Source of the DNA: Colwellia sp. Arc7-635
Lineage (GTDB): Bacteria > Pseudomonadota > Gammaproteobacteria > Enterobacterales > Alteromonadaceae
Direction of reading: 5' to 3'
Assembly (NCBI RefSeq): GCF_003971255.1
Contig: NZ_CP034660.1
Location: 4,677,351 to 4,741,350 of the forward strand
Length of the DNA: 64,000 bases
Part shown: piece by piece, positions 1-8,362 of the stretch
Layout: each line of letters begins with the position of its first letter
How positions within the stretch are numbered: the first letter of the stretch is position 1
Made by a program: the position numbers and the translations under genes
The notes under the pieces: generated by a model
What the model saw: the letters and a program-made list of their open reading frames with translations, nothing else
Database searches by the model: none
Told to the model about the DNA's origin: nothing

Positions 1-1
1 T

Positions 2-1807
2 AATAAATCACTTAAATCGCTTGATGACAGCCGCACCAGCGACAACGTGATGATCTATCCAGAACAAACGGTAATAGCACCACATACTGTTGGCGATATC
101 ATTTCGCAAAGCACCGGTGTTTCGCTTAATGGCCAAGGTGGACTATTTCAGAGTTATAATATTCGTGGCTTTAGCCGTTCACGTATTAAAACCGAAATCG
201 ACGGTATTCCGATTGTGACCGACCGACGGGCAGGAAATTCAGCCTCTTTTCTACCAAGCGAATTGATCTCTGGGGTTTATATTCAGAAAGGCCCACAGTC
301 AACATTGTATGGTTCAGATGCTATCGGCGGCGTTATTAGTATTTCAACTCAAGCACTTGACGAGTCAGCCTTAGGTATTACGCTGCAACCACAAGACAAT
401 GCTCAGCACATTTGGGCACGCTTTGCAGGTGAATCAGTCAACGCCAGTGTTATTCATCGTCAAGCGGATAACGCACAATCCCCAAGTCATGATCTAGCGG
501 CAGGTAATGAATTAAGCAATCAATTAAACACGCAATATCAACAACAAGCAGCCACCTTGTCGACCGAAATCAGCTGGCATGATATTGATATTTTTGCTTC
601 TGCGATTATCAGCCAAGGCGACGATATTGGTAAAAGCTCAAGCACATACCCCAACGAAAGAATTAGCAGCTATCCGCAAGACGATCATTTACTGTCGCAA
701 ATTGAATTTTCATCTGCAGGGCAATGGCAAGTAAAAATTTATCAACATCAGCAACAATGGCAGACCAATATCTTGCGTCTTAATGACGACCAAGAGGTAT
801 CTAGACGCAATTTAACGGATTATCAATCAGATACCTATGGCATATATGGTTCGAAGTTAATTAATGGCACAGTGTTTGGTGTAGAGTGGTTTGGTCGTCA
901 TAATATTGAGATTAACGAAAGTGAATTTAGTGCCAGTAACGAGCTAGCCTGGAAAAAGAATGTCGTTGATGCCGATGAAAATACTTACTCAGCGTACGTT
1001 TTACATGATTGGCACATTAACCAAGTCACTATAGCCACTGGCGCAAGATACGATAAAATTAGTCTGTCACAGCAGCAACAAACAAAAGACGACAATTTTT
1101 TATCGTTATCAGCTAATGTTTCCTATGACCTATCGGCCAATAGCTCAGTAAGTCTGCAAGTGGCGAATGCTTTTCGCTTTCCAACCGTTAGTGAGCTGTT
1201 TTTCTCTGGTGAAACACCTAGAGGTAATACACAAGGCAACAGCACACTGTCAGCAGAACAAAGCACTGGCTTTCAATTATCATTGAGTCATCAGTTTAGT
1301 CCGGACTTTAGTACTCGTTTTAATACTTACCATTACAATGTCGACGATTATATTGAACGTTATACCCTTGACGATGTTCGCTATTATCGTAATAGCCAGC
1401 AAGTTACCATTCAGGGCTTTGAGCTTGTTAACATCTGGACTATTAATACCCAATGGCAGACCAGTTTAGGCCTGCAATGGCAGCAAGCACGCGATGCAGA
1501 GCACAATACTGTTGATGACAGCATTCCAAAAGCGTTAAAGTGGTCGTTAAATTGGCAAAACGAGCGTTTTAATGTTCGCCAGCAGTTAACCTATCAGTTC
1601 GAACAGTCTGAAGTTGGGCCGTCAGAGCAAGCGCAAAATAGTGAATTTATTTGGCATATAACGGGTGATTATCAGCTCAGCAAGCAGATAACATTGAGCA
1701 TGTCAGTGCTTAACTTAACCGACAACAGCTATCGTGCATCAAGCGACGAAGATGCCGCTTATCAACCTGAGCGCACTGTTAACATCAGTGGCTTATGGCA
1801 TTTTTAA
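2..1807 (+). CDS. TonB-dependent outer membrane receptor, 5' end missing
   Basis: The frame is open from base 2 to the stop at 1805-1807, so the gene begins upstream of the window and the signal peptide and TonB box are not seen. The first visible part is a plug domain with the usual motifs: VGDIISQSTGVSL, YNIRGF, EIDGIPI, and IQKGPQSTLYGSDAIGGVI. The remaining roughly 450 residues are rich in alternating aromatic and polar strands and end in the outer-membrane barrel signature terminating in F (VNISGLWHF). Receptors of this family import iron chelates, haem or vitamin B12 using TonB energy; the substrate cannot be read here. The PepSY membrane protein 44 bases downstream suggests an iron-related role. 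An internal GTG at 47 is not likely to be the true start. Confidence 0.9.
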   Translation, partial: NKSLKSLDDSRTSDNVMIYPEQTVIAPHTVGDIISQSTGVSLNGQGGLFQSYNIRGFSRSRIKTEIDGIPIVTDRRAGNSASFLPSELISGVYIQKGPQSTLYGSDAIGGVISISTQALDESALGITLQPQDNAQHIWARFAGESVNASVIHRQADNAQSPSHDLAAGNELSNQLNTQYQQQAATLSTEISWHDIDIFASAIISQGDDIGKSSSTYPNERISSYPQDDHLLSQIEFSSAGQWQVKIYQHQQQWQTNILRLNDDQEVSRRNLTDYQSDTYGIYGSKLINGTVFGVEWFGRHNIEINESEFSASNELAWKKNVVDADENTYSAYVLHDWHINQVTIATGARYDKISLSQQQQTKDDNFLSLSANVSYDLSANSSVSLQVANAFRFPTVSELFFSGETPRGNTQGNSTLSAEQSTGFQLSLSHQFSPDFSTRFNTYHYNVDDYIERYTLDDVRYYRNSQQVTIQGFELVNIWTINTQWQTSLGLQWQQARDAEHNTVDDSIPKALKWSLNWQNERFNVRQQLTYQFEQSEVGPSEQAQNSEFIWHITGDYQLSKQITLSMSVLNLTDNSYRASSDEDAAYQPERTVNISGLWHF

Positions 1808-1851
1808 TGCACGTATGAACAATGCTAAAAAACAACGTAAACGAGTAGTAA

Positions 1852-2376
1852 ATGAACCTAAATAGATTAAATCGCAGCACACATAGATGGGCCAGTATCG
1901 TCATCGCGATCCCCTTTTTAGTGATTGTAGTAACGGGAATTTTACTGCTGCTCAAAAAAGAAGTGGAATACATCCAGCCAGCGAGTGCCAAGGGCGCTTT
2001 TAGCCAACCTAGCATTAGCTTTGATGAAGTGTTAGCTATCGCAAAAACAGTAAAAAAAGCAGAAATCGACTCATGGCAAGCTATTGACCGCTTAGATGTG
2101 CGACCAAGCAAAGGCATTATTAAAATTAGAGCCAAGTCACACTGGGAAATTCAAATTGATGCCACAACGGGTGAGGTGTTAAAAACCGCCTTTCGTCGTT
2201 CAGATATTATTGAACAGTTACACGATGCAAGCTACTGGCAAGACAAAGCAAACTTATGGTTTACCTTGCCCATTTCCATTGCACTAGTGCTAATTTCTAT
2301 AACCGGTATTGTTTTGTTTTTCTTACCTTATTATCGCCGCAATCAGAACCGTAAGCGTTTAGGTAAAATGAGTTGA
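1852..2376 (+). CDS. PepSY-associated transmembrane protein
   Basis: A 174-residue protein with one N-terminal membrane helix (about residues 14-35, starting after the pattern LNRSTHRWAS), a periplasmic PepSY-like domain (about 45-115, containing WEIQIDATTGEVLK), and a second helix (about 137-160) followed by a basic tail. Short proteins of this kind usually sit beside TonB-dependent receptors and are thought to help in ferric-chelate handling or reduction. It follows the receptor by 44 bases on the same strand, so the two are probably co-transcribed, and a strong hairpin follows at 2473-2508. Family assignment is good; the biochemical role is inferred from context. Confidence 0.75.
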   Translation: MNLNRLNRSTHRWASIVIAIPFLVIVVTGILLLLKKEVEYIQPASAKGAFSQPSISFDEVLAIAKTVKKAEIDSWQAIDRLDVRPSKGIIKIRAKSHWEIQIDATTGEVLKTAFRRSDIIEQLHDASYWQDKANLWFTLPISIALVLISITGIVLFFLPYYRRNQNRKRLGKMS

Positions 2377-2472
2377 GTTAAGTTAAGTTAAACCAAGCAC
2401 TCTTAAAAATAATAAGCTGTAGATGGCTTGCAATAACTTGTTGCTTCGATAGCAACTGAAAAAATAGCAACA

Positions 2473-2508
2473 AAAAAGGCCCCGGATTAACTCTCGGAGC
2501 CTTTTTTA
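2473..2508. terminator. Bidirectional rho-independent terminator
   Basis: The arms AAAAAAGGC-CCG and CGG-GCCTTTTTT pair with one C:A mismatch around a short loop. There is an A-run on one side and a T-run on the other, so it can serve both the PepSY gene (plus) and the lipoprotein operon (minus), which converge here. Confidence 0.85.
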
Positions 2509-2542
2509 ATACTAGCTTTTACCTAAAGGTTAATAAACCAGT

Positions 2543-3190
2543 CTATTTTTTCTTTTTGTCTACTTTGTATGGACCATTAAGCAAACCACGTTTAGCTGAG
2601 TTAAACGCGAAGGCATTGGCCATGCGAGCAACTTGTGGTGAGTTATCAGATATTTCGCCGGCTATTTGTGAAACAACAGCACCAACTAAAGCACCAACTA
2701 AACCGCCACCGCCATTATTGTTAGGATTATATTGGGCTCTAATTGGAGCATCCCATAGTAATTCACCCGTTTTAACATCAACAAGTTTTATATAACCTTC
2801 AACAACCGTGACTGAAGACAAAACTTGGAACTTTTGGCCCCAATCTTTAATGTCTACGTAAAGTACAGCATCAGCACCAATAATTTCATCAATTTTATCT
2901 AATGCAATACCGTTCATTTCAGCTGGTGTAGGTAAGCCATTCTCTTTTAAGAAAGTATCAACGACAGAAACAGGAAAAACATAATAACCTTTTTCCGCTA
3001 ATGGCTGTGAAATCGTCGATAAATAAGAATACGGTGCATCAACTTCAACCGAACTATTCATTGGTGGCAGCACTAAAATTGAACGTGGTGCAGCTTGTTG
3101 TAAAGCACTATAGTTATAAGGTTCAACTGAAGCACAACCCGATAAAAAAAGAGCGGCGATAAGTACTATTTTAAAAATATTGTTATTCAT
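2543..3190 (-). CDS. DUF799-family lipoprotein
   Basis: A 215-residue protein beginning with a lipoprotein signal peptide; the lipobox is LFLSGC with Cys19. The body has the DUF799 pattern: SILVLPPMNSSVEV near the N-terminus, then GADAVLYVDIKDWGQ, and a Gly/Ala-rich stretch GGGGLVGALVGAVVSQIAG that may contact the membrane. The tail is lysine-rich (KVDKKKK). It is the last gene of a three-lipoprotein operon, 9 bases after the DUF4810 gene. The family is a putative outer-membrane lipoprotein group often encoded with a CsgG-like protein; its molecular function is not established. Confidence 0.8.
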   Translation of the reverse strand: MNNNIFKIVLIAALFLSGCASVEPYNYSALQQAAPRSILVLPPMNSSVEVDAPYSYLSTISQPLAEKGYYVFPVSVVDTFLKENGLPTPAEMNGIALDKIDEIIGADAVLYVDIKDWGQKFQVLSSVTVVEGYIKLVDVKTGELLWDAPIRAQYNPNNNGGGGLVGALVGAVVSQIAGEISDNSPQVARMANAFAFNSAKRGLLNGPYKVDKKKK

Positions 3191-3199
3191 TTTGATCCC

Positions 3200-3553
3200 T
3201 TAGCTATTAGTTAATGAACGTTTGATTAAACCATCAATAAACGTAGCTGATTCAGGAAAAAGTTCTTTTTCTTTGGTTAATGATGCTAGCGCAAGTTCTT
3301 TATTACCATTTGCTGCGTACATTAAGCCTAAGTGGGCATATACGCCAGGGGGAATAGGTTTACCCGCAGCTTCTGCCTTTTCGATGTCAGTTTGTAACTG
3401 TTCAATTTGAAAACTTGGTGGTACTTCGCCAGGTGTATGGTGAGTTTTATACACTAAGTTTTCATATTCTCCCCAGTAATACTGTGTTTCATTCGAGGCA
3501 CAGCCAGTAAATAGCAAAACAGCTGCGCACATTGTTAATACTCTATTTTTCAT
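3200..3553 (-). CDS. DUF4810-family lipoprotein
   Basis: A 117-residue protein with a lipoprotein signal (VLLFTGC, Cys18) followed by the motif YYWGEYENLVY that is typical of DUF4810. The C-terminal half contains a TPR-like helix pair (PPGVYAHLGLMYAANGNKEL). It lies between the CsgG-like and DUF799 lipoprotein genes with gaps of 37 and 9 bases, consistent with one operon and one envelope complex. No function has been shown for the family as far as I know. Confidence 0.8.
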   Translation of the reverse strand: MKNRVLTMCAAVLLFTGCASNETQYYWGEYENLVYKTHHTPGEVPPSFQIEQLQTDIEKAEAAGKPIPPGVYAHLGLMYAANGNKELALASLTKEKELFPESATFIDGLIKRSLTNS

Positions 3554-3590
3554 ACATTTCTCTTATTATTATTATAAAACAAAACTCATA

Positions 3591-4268
3591 CTATAAAGCA
3601 AAGTTCAATTTGCCACTTTCTAAATCGCGAGTCATATTGTTAACACTTTCTTTAATAGCAAAATCTAAAACCTTGCCGTTAAGTGTTGCGTCATAACCAG
3701 CTTTAGAACCAAAGCCAACAACTTGTCTTTCGTTCAATTGAAATTCACCAGCACCTTGAGTCGAATAAATGATCTCAGATGTTAAAACGTCAATAATATT
3801 AAGCGATACTTTCGCATAGGCAATCTGGCTTTTCCCTGAACCCAAAATACCAAATAACTGCTTATCGCCGATAACTTTACGACCAAACTCAGTTACTCCA
3901 CCGCTAATAACATAGCGAGCACCTTTAATTTCTTGTTTAATGCCTAAAAGCTCAGCTTCTTTTTTCATGTTCGCTAAGTTTTCTCGATCAACAACTTTAA
4001 AACGATTAGTTTGTTGTAAATGAGTTTTAAGAATTGTTTTACCCTGATTACCTAACTTATCAATATTTGATGAAAACAACCCTTGCATATAGTTTGAACG
4101 GTTATTAAATTCACCTAAAACCAAAGTAGATTTTGGACCAGTGTAGACAGTGTTATTAGTTTCAACAGGTGTAACGGCAACTTTTTGGTGAGTTTCTGTC
4201 GCACAACCTGAGATGAGTGTAACGAACGCTAAAAATAGACCAAAAGACTTGATTTTGTTTAATTCCAT
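3591..4268 (-). CDS. CsgG/HfaB-like lipoprotein
   Basis: A 225-residue protein with a lipoprotein signal (TLISGC, Cys22), then a CsgG-like domain: STLVLGEFNNRSNY, an LQQTNRFKVVDRENL segment, and ARYVISGGVTEFGRK. CsgG forms the outer-membrane secretion channel for curli, but no csgA, B, E or F gene lies nearby and the protein is shorter than E. coli CsgG (about 277 residues). It is the first gene of an operon with DUF4810 and DUF799 lipoproteins, an arrangement I recall from other proteobacteria. An envelope-assembly role is inferred, curli export is not supported. Confidence 0.8.
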   Translation of the reverse strand: MELNKIKSFGLFLAFVTLISGCATETHQKVAVTPVETNNTVYTGPKSTLVLGEFNNRSNYMQGLFSSNIDKLGNQGKTILKTHLQQTNRFKVVDRENLANMKKEAELLGIKQEIKGARYVISGGVTEFGRKVIGDKQLFGILGSGKSQIAYAKVSLNIIDVLTSEIIYSTQGAGEFQLNERQVVGFGSKAGYDATLNGKVLDFAIKESVNNMTRDLESGKLNFAL

Positions 4269-4705
4269 AGTAATAGACTCCTTTTAAAAGAACTATTATC
4301 TAGCAGTATCCACCGGAGATAAAGAAAATCTTCATTTACATGTAACATTTTATTAACCTTCATGTGAATAACCGCAGCGACTTATCGTTAGCAACGAACT
4401 TAGTTTATTACTCATATTTGTTATAAATGAGTTTTGATGACCGACTTGTAGTCCATGCCCCAATACATAGCCCCATAGAGCCATAAAAAATGTCATTGAC
4501 ACTTTTATTGCACAAATATAAACAGTTCAGTGTCAGACAAACAAAAGTCGCTACTATTTTTAGCATCTATTGGGAATTAAATTACTTGTATAGTCGTCAT
4601 ATCATTTGAATAAAATGTTAAATTACCTGAATGAGAATTTAAGTTATTTGCTATTATCACATGATGATAAAAAGCGTTAATGAATAACGTTCTAAAGGAA
4701 GAAAT
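4269..4705. other. Divergent intergenic region, lipoprotein operon / phosphorelay cluster
   Basis: 437 bases without a convincing gene. It must carry the promoter of the minus-strand lipoprotein operon and that of the plus-strand regulator cluster. Visible structure: an inverted repeat ACTCAT...AATGAGT at about 4411-4434, the pair TGACAC (4497-4502) and GTGTCA (about 4531-4536), and a sigma-54-like site at 4496-4512. The regulator at 4706 has a clear Shine-Dalgarno AAGGAAG. Confidence 0.6.
4496..4512 (+). promoter_or_regulatory. Weak sigma-54-like promoter candidate
   Basis: TTGACAC, five bases, then TTGCA. This matches the -24/-12 spacing of sigma-54 promoters, but the nearly invariant GG at -24 reads GA. 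It lies about 195 bases before the NtrC-type activator gene, so self-activation is possible but speculative. Confidence 0.25.
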
Positions 4706-6034
4706 ATGCTGCAAGTGCTTTTAGTTGATGATGATGCGGAATTTACCGAAGTTGCATGCCAAATAATCGAGTTTATTGGTCATGATGTCTGCGTAGCATC
4801 GAATCTGAAAGAAGCTGAGGAATGGCTAAATCAGCAAAAATTCGATCATGTTTTACTCGACTTTATGTTGCCAGACGGTAGCGGTTTACACCTAATTGAT
4901 TTTTTGAAAAAAAATGATCTGTCACCTTATATCACCCTAATAACAGGTCACCCTTCCGTTAAAGGCATGCTGGCCGGCTTATGTAGCCCTAAAGTTAACT
5001 ATATTGTTAAACCATTACAGCGTGAAGATATTGAAGCCACACTCAATCGAAGTAAAAAAACTACCAAGGTAAAAAATAGCAAACTACCAACGCTGCATTT
5101 TGGTTGCCTCGTTGGTGAGTCCAAACCGATGCAAGAGCTCTACACTATGATTGAGCGTGTCGCTAAGACCTCAGCCAATGTCATGCTGATGGGTGAAAGT
5201 GGTGTTGGTAAAGAAGTCGTGGCGAATGCTATTCATGCTTCTACCGACGGCACCAACCCAGTGGTTGCAACAAACTGTGGCGCTTTATCCAAAGAGCTTA
5301 TTAGTAGTGAGTTATTTGGTCATGAAAAAGGGGCATTTACCGGTGCAGTTGCCCGTAAAGATGGCGTTTTCGTTCGAGCAGGCAACGGTACGCTTTTTCT
5401 CGACGAAGTCACTGAAATGCCTATCGATATGCAGCCTAATTTATTACGGGTATTAGAAAACAAATGCGTTACACCCGTTGGCGGTATTCAAGAGGTTACA
5501 GTTAATTGTCGAGTGGTATCAGCCACGAATAGAACCATGGCAGAATTAGCTGAAGGCAATATTATCCGTGAAGATATTTATTATCGTTTAGCCGTTTTCC
5601 CCATCAACATTCCACCTCTAAGCGCACGAAAAGAAGATATTCCGTTGCTGGCTGAGGTGTTTTTACACCAGCTTAACACCGATAATAACGCGACATTTTC
5701 TTGGTTACCTGAACAACTCGATATTTTGAAAAACAATAGCTGGCCGGGCAATGTCCGAGAGCTAAGGCACGCCATACATCGCGCATTTATCATGAGCGAT
5801 CCAACAGGGCAGCAAATACAATTACCGGATACCTTTATTTCGCCATTTGCCTCGAATGATAAAAAGACATCGGCGATATCGGCAGGGCAAACAATTGAAG
5901 ATCTTGAAAAAGAGCTTATTCGAGTAACCCTTGATAAAGTTGATGGTAACAAAACACAAGCGGCTGAGATGCTAGGTATTAGCACCAAAACCCTGTACAA
6001 CAGGTTACATGCTTACGGTGATTTCACTGCCTGA
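4706..6034 (+). CDS. NtrC-family sigma-54-dependent response regulator
   Basis: A 442-residue activator of standard length. Residues 1-120 are a receiver domain with the acidic pair in LLVDDDAE and phospho-acceptor Asp52 in LLDFMLPDGSG. Residues about 134-370 are an AAA+ domain with Walker A GESGVGKE, the sigma-54 contact loop GAFTGA near residue 209, and Walker B GTLFLDEV. The C-terminus is a Fis-type helix-turn-helix (NKTQAAEMLGISTKTLYNRL). It should bind enhancer sites and activate RNA polymerase with sigma-54 after phosphorylation. No canonical full-length cognate kinase precedes it; the DHp protein and two kinases downstream are the likely partners. Start supported by AAGGAAG seven bases before ATG. 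Confidence 0.95.
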   Translation: MLQVLLVDDDAEFTEVACQIIEFIGHDVCVASNLKEAEEWLNQQKFDHVLLDFMLPDGSGLHLIDFLKKNDLSPYITLITGHPSVKGMLAGLCSPKVNYIVKPLQREDIEATLNRSKKTTKVKNSKLPTLHFGCLVGESKPMQELYTMIERVAKTSANVMLMGESGVGKEVVANAIHASTDGTNPVVATNCGALSKELISSELFGHEKGAFTGAVARKDGVFVRAGNGTLFLDEVTEMPIDMQPNLLRVLENKCVTPVGGIQEVTVNCRVVSATNRTMAELAEGNIIREDIYYRLAVFPINIPPLSARKEDIPLLAEVFLHQLNTDNNATFSWLPEQLDILKNNSWPGNVRELRHAIHRAFIMSDPTGQQIQLPDTFISPFASNDKKTSAISAGQTIEDLEKELIRVTLDKVDGNKTQAAEMLGISTKTLYNRLHAYGDFTA

Positions 6035-6110
6035 TAATTGGCCGAGCAGTAGCCACTGTTTATCAAGTGAAACTCGTTTTAACAAACGCTATAGAAATAA
6101 GGATATAAGA

Positions 6111-6326
6111 GTGAGTATTGAAAAAAACGATATTAATCAATTGATACACGATACCCGAGGCCCCCTGAATAGAATTTCTATGCAAGCTGAACTTGTGAAA
6201 ATAGTATTGGAAAACGATATGCCAAAAGAAAAAGCTATCGAAGCGGTTAATAAAATTATTGCCGCTTGCCAGGATTGTAGTAACAGCCTGCAAGACGTAA
6301 CTGAATTTTTGCAACAGCAACAATAA
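6111..6326 (+). CDS. Free-standing histidine kinase DHp (HisKA) domain protein
   Basis: The best start is GTG 6111, preceded by AAGGA at 6099-6103; an upstream start at 6009 would overlap the regulator gene and add 34 residues of no recognisable character. The 71-residue product is a two-helix DHp domain only: H-box LIHDTRGPLNRIS with His13, then a second helix EAVNKIIAACQDCSNSL. There is no HATPase domain, so it cannot phosphorylate itself. It may be a phosphotransfer protein or a dimerisation partner for the adjacent kinase or regulator. It sits 76 bases after the NtrC-type gene and 72 bases before the CHASE3 kinase. Real expression is likely but not certain. Confidence 0.7.
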   Translation: MSIEKNDINQLIHDTRGPLNRISMQAELVKIVLENDMPKEKAIEAVNKIIAACQDCSNSLQDVTEFLQQQQ

Positions 6327-6398
6327 TGAAAAACTTACCAACACACATATTCAATAAAATAACTCAGGCGATTTTTACTCGCCAACAAGTGAGTCGCT

Positions 6399-7874
6399 AT
6401 GTCTCTTAAGAAGCTTTTTGAAAATGCCGTATTCAATTGGGTTTTAATCACCTCGATTGTCATTGTTATGATCATTACCAATGGCATTTTAGCGATGAAA
6501 ACCATTGAAGACTTATCTGCCACCCAAAGTAGCTTATATAATACTGGCGATGTCATTGTTGAATTGGATGATTTACATAACTTAATACTAATGGCTGAAA
6601 CTGGTCAACGTGGTTATTTACTCACTGAAATAGAAGAGTATTTAACACCTTACCAAGATGCTTTAGGTCGTTTAAATGCACAAATTAATGACACTAAAAA
6701 ACTACGCTCTGAAGTACCAGGACAAACAGAGCGTATTGCCTCGTTAATCCAACTTGTCGAACAAAAAGTCAATGAATTAACAAAAACCGTTGAATTAGCC
6801 TTAGCCGAGAAAGAAAAGCGCGCGCTAAAACAAGTAATGACCGGCAGAGGACGAGATCTTTACAGAGAACTAAGAGCTGAAATTGAACAAATTAAAACCC
6901 TTGAAATAAACTACAGAAATTCCTTATTTACCATACTCTCTGCCGTTGAACGCGAAGCTAAAGTTACCTTTATTATTTCCGGCATAACCAGCACATTACT
7001 ACTGTTAGGTTTGGCATTTTTTGCTCGACTAAATGCAAAAAGTGAAGTTAAACATCGCTTACAGCTTGAGCAGCAAAATCAGGTCTTAGCAGACAAAGTT
7101 GCTATGCGCACCAAAGAGCTAACGATTTACTCAGACGAACTATCGCGCAGTAACCGAGAATTGGAAGACTTTGCTTTTGTTGCCTCTCACGACCTGCAAG
7201 AACCTCTACGAAAAATTCGCGCTTTTGGTGATAGATTGCAAACCAGCTATGCGCCATTATTAGATGAAAAGGGCGCCGATTATATTAACAGAATGCGTAA
7301 CGCTGCAGAGCGGATGTCTAATTTGATCAATGATTTACTTGAGTTTTCTCGTATATCAACTCGCGGAAAGCCCTTTGTAAACGTGCCATTACAAGAAATA
7401 GTAGCCAGTACGCTTGAAGATCTTGAGATCAGTATTGACGAGAGTAAAGCAGAGTTAATAGTCGCCACATTGCCTGCTATTAATGCCGACCCTAGCCAAA
7501 TGCATCACCTGTTTATCAACTTAATTTCTAACGCAATAAAATTTCGCCAAGCCGATGTTCAACCGGTTGTTGAAATCAATTATTGCCAAGAAGAAATCAC
7601 ATTCGAGCCGTGGCACATTATCACCGTAAAGGACAATGGCATTGGTTTTGAACAAGAATTTGCAGATAAAATATTCGTGCCATTTCAACGTCTGCACGCA
7701 AGAACTCAATATAAAGGTACTGGGATTGGCTTAGCCATTTGCCGACGTATCGTAGAGCGACACGGTGGTAAAATATCTGCGACAAGCGTACTAGGGGAAG
7801 GAACCGTATTTAGAATTGCGATTCCAGTGAATAACGCTTTAATTAATTTAATCGGAGACAATGCTAATGCCTAG
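6399..7874 (+). CDS. CHASE3-domain sensor histidine kinase
   Basis: A 491-residue membrane kinase. Helix 1 is at about residues 14-33 and helix 2 at about 188-208, enclosing a periplasmic CHASE3 domain (contains AETGQRGYLLTE). A coiled coil follows (about 215-255). The DHp has FVASHDLQEPLRKIRAF with His264, the form common in phytochrome-like kinases. The ATPase domain shows LFINLISNAIKF (N box), DNGIGFE (G1), IFVPFQRLH (F box) and GTGIGLAICRRI (G2). Kinases of this type commonly partner an Rcp1-like single-domain regulator, and exactly such a gene overlaps its 3' end. The ligand is unknown. Confidence 0.92.
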   Translation: MSLKKLFENAVFNWVLITSIVIVMIITNGILAMKTIEDLSATQSSLYNTGDVIVELDDLHNLILMAETGQRGYLLTEIEEYLTPYQDALGRLNAQINDTKKLRSEVPGQTERIASLIQLVEQKVNELTKTVELALAEKEKRALKQVMTGRGRDLYRELRAEIEQIKTLEINYRNSLFTILSAVEREAKVTFIISGITSTLLLLGLAFFARLNAKSEVKHRLQLEQQNQVLADKVAMRTKELTIYSDELSRSNRELEDFAFVASHDLQEPLRKIRAFGDRLQTSYAPLLDEKGADYINRMRNAAERMSNLINDLLEFSRISTRGKPFVNVPLQEIVASTLEDLEISIDESKAELIVATLPAINADPSQMHHLFINLISNAIKFRQADVQPVVEINYCQEEITFEPWHIITVKDNGIGFEQEFADKIFVPFQRLHARTQYKGTGIGLAICRRIVERHGGKISATSVLGEGTVFRIAIPVNNALINLIGDNANA

Positions 7875-8319
7875 CAGTAAAGGTAAGCCTATCACTATTT
7901 TGATGGCTGATGACGACGAAGATGACCGCATACTCACCCAAGACGCATTAGAAGAAAGTAGAGTACGTAACACGCTATATTGCGTAGAAGACGGCGTTGA
8001 ATTACTTGAATATCTCAGAAGAGAGGGCAAGTATGCAGACCCCGCAACATCGCCGAGACCTGGGTTGATTTTGCTTGATCTCAATATGCCGAGAAAAGAC
8101 GGTAGAGAAGCGCTGAAAGAAATTAAAGCCGACCCCGAATTGAGAAATATTCCGGTGGTTATACTCACCACATCAGGACAAGAAGAAGATAAAATTAAGG
8201 GTTACAACCTAGGTGCAGCCTCTTTTATTACTAAACCCGTTAATTTTGAAGGCTTAGTTGAACTGATGAAAGCACTAGGAAAATATTGGATTGAGTTTGT
8301 CGAATTACCTAACGAATAA
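7867..8319 (+). CDS. Rcp1-like single-domain response regulator
   Basis: A receiver-only protein of 150 residues with MADDDEDD acidic pair, phospho-acceptor in LILLDLNMPRKDG, conserved Thr in ILTTSG and Lys in ITKPVNF. ATG 7867 is preferred over ATG 7861 because the Shine-Dalgarno GGAG (7854-7857) is nine bases from the former and only three from the latter. The reading frame overlaps the end of the CHASE3 kinase gene by a few bases, which indicates translational coupling and a cognate pair. With no output domain it should act by protein contact or as a relay carrier. Confidence 0.9.
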   Translation: MPSSKGKPITILMADDDEDDRILTQDALEESRVRNTLYCVEDGVELLEYLRREGKYADPATSPRPGLILLDLNMPRKDGREALKEIKADPELRNIPVVILTTSGQEEDKIKGYNLGAASFITKPVNFEGLVELMKALGKYWIEFVELPNE

Positions 8320-8362
8320 GACAATAAATAACCGATTAAGCTGCTAACTAACATTAACCGAT

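Noticed and set aside
6009..6110. N-terminal extension of the DHp protein from ATG 6009.
   Set aside because: It overlaps the regulator's 3' end and lacks a ribosome site; GTG 6111 has AAGGA seven bases before it.
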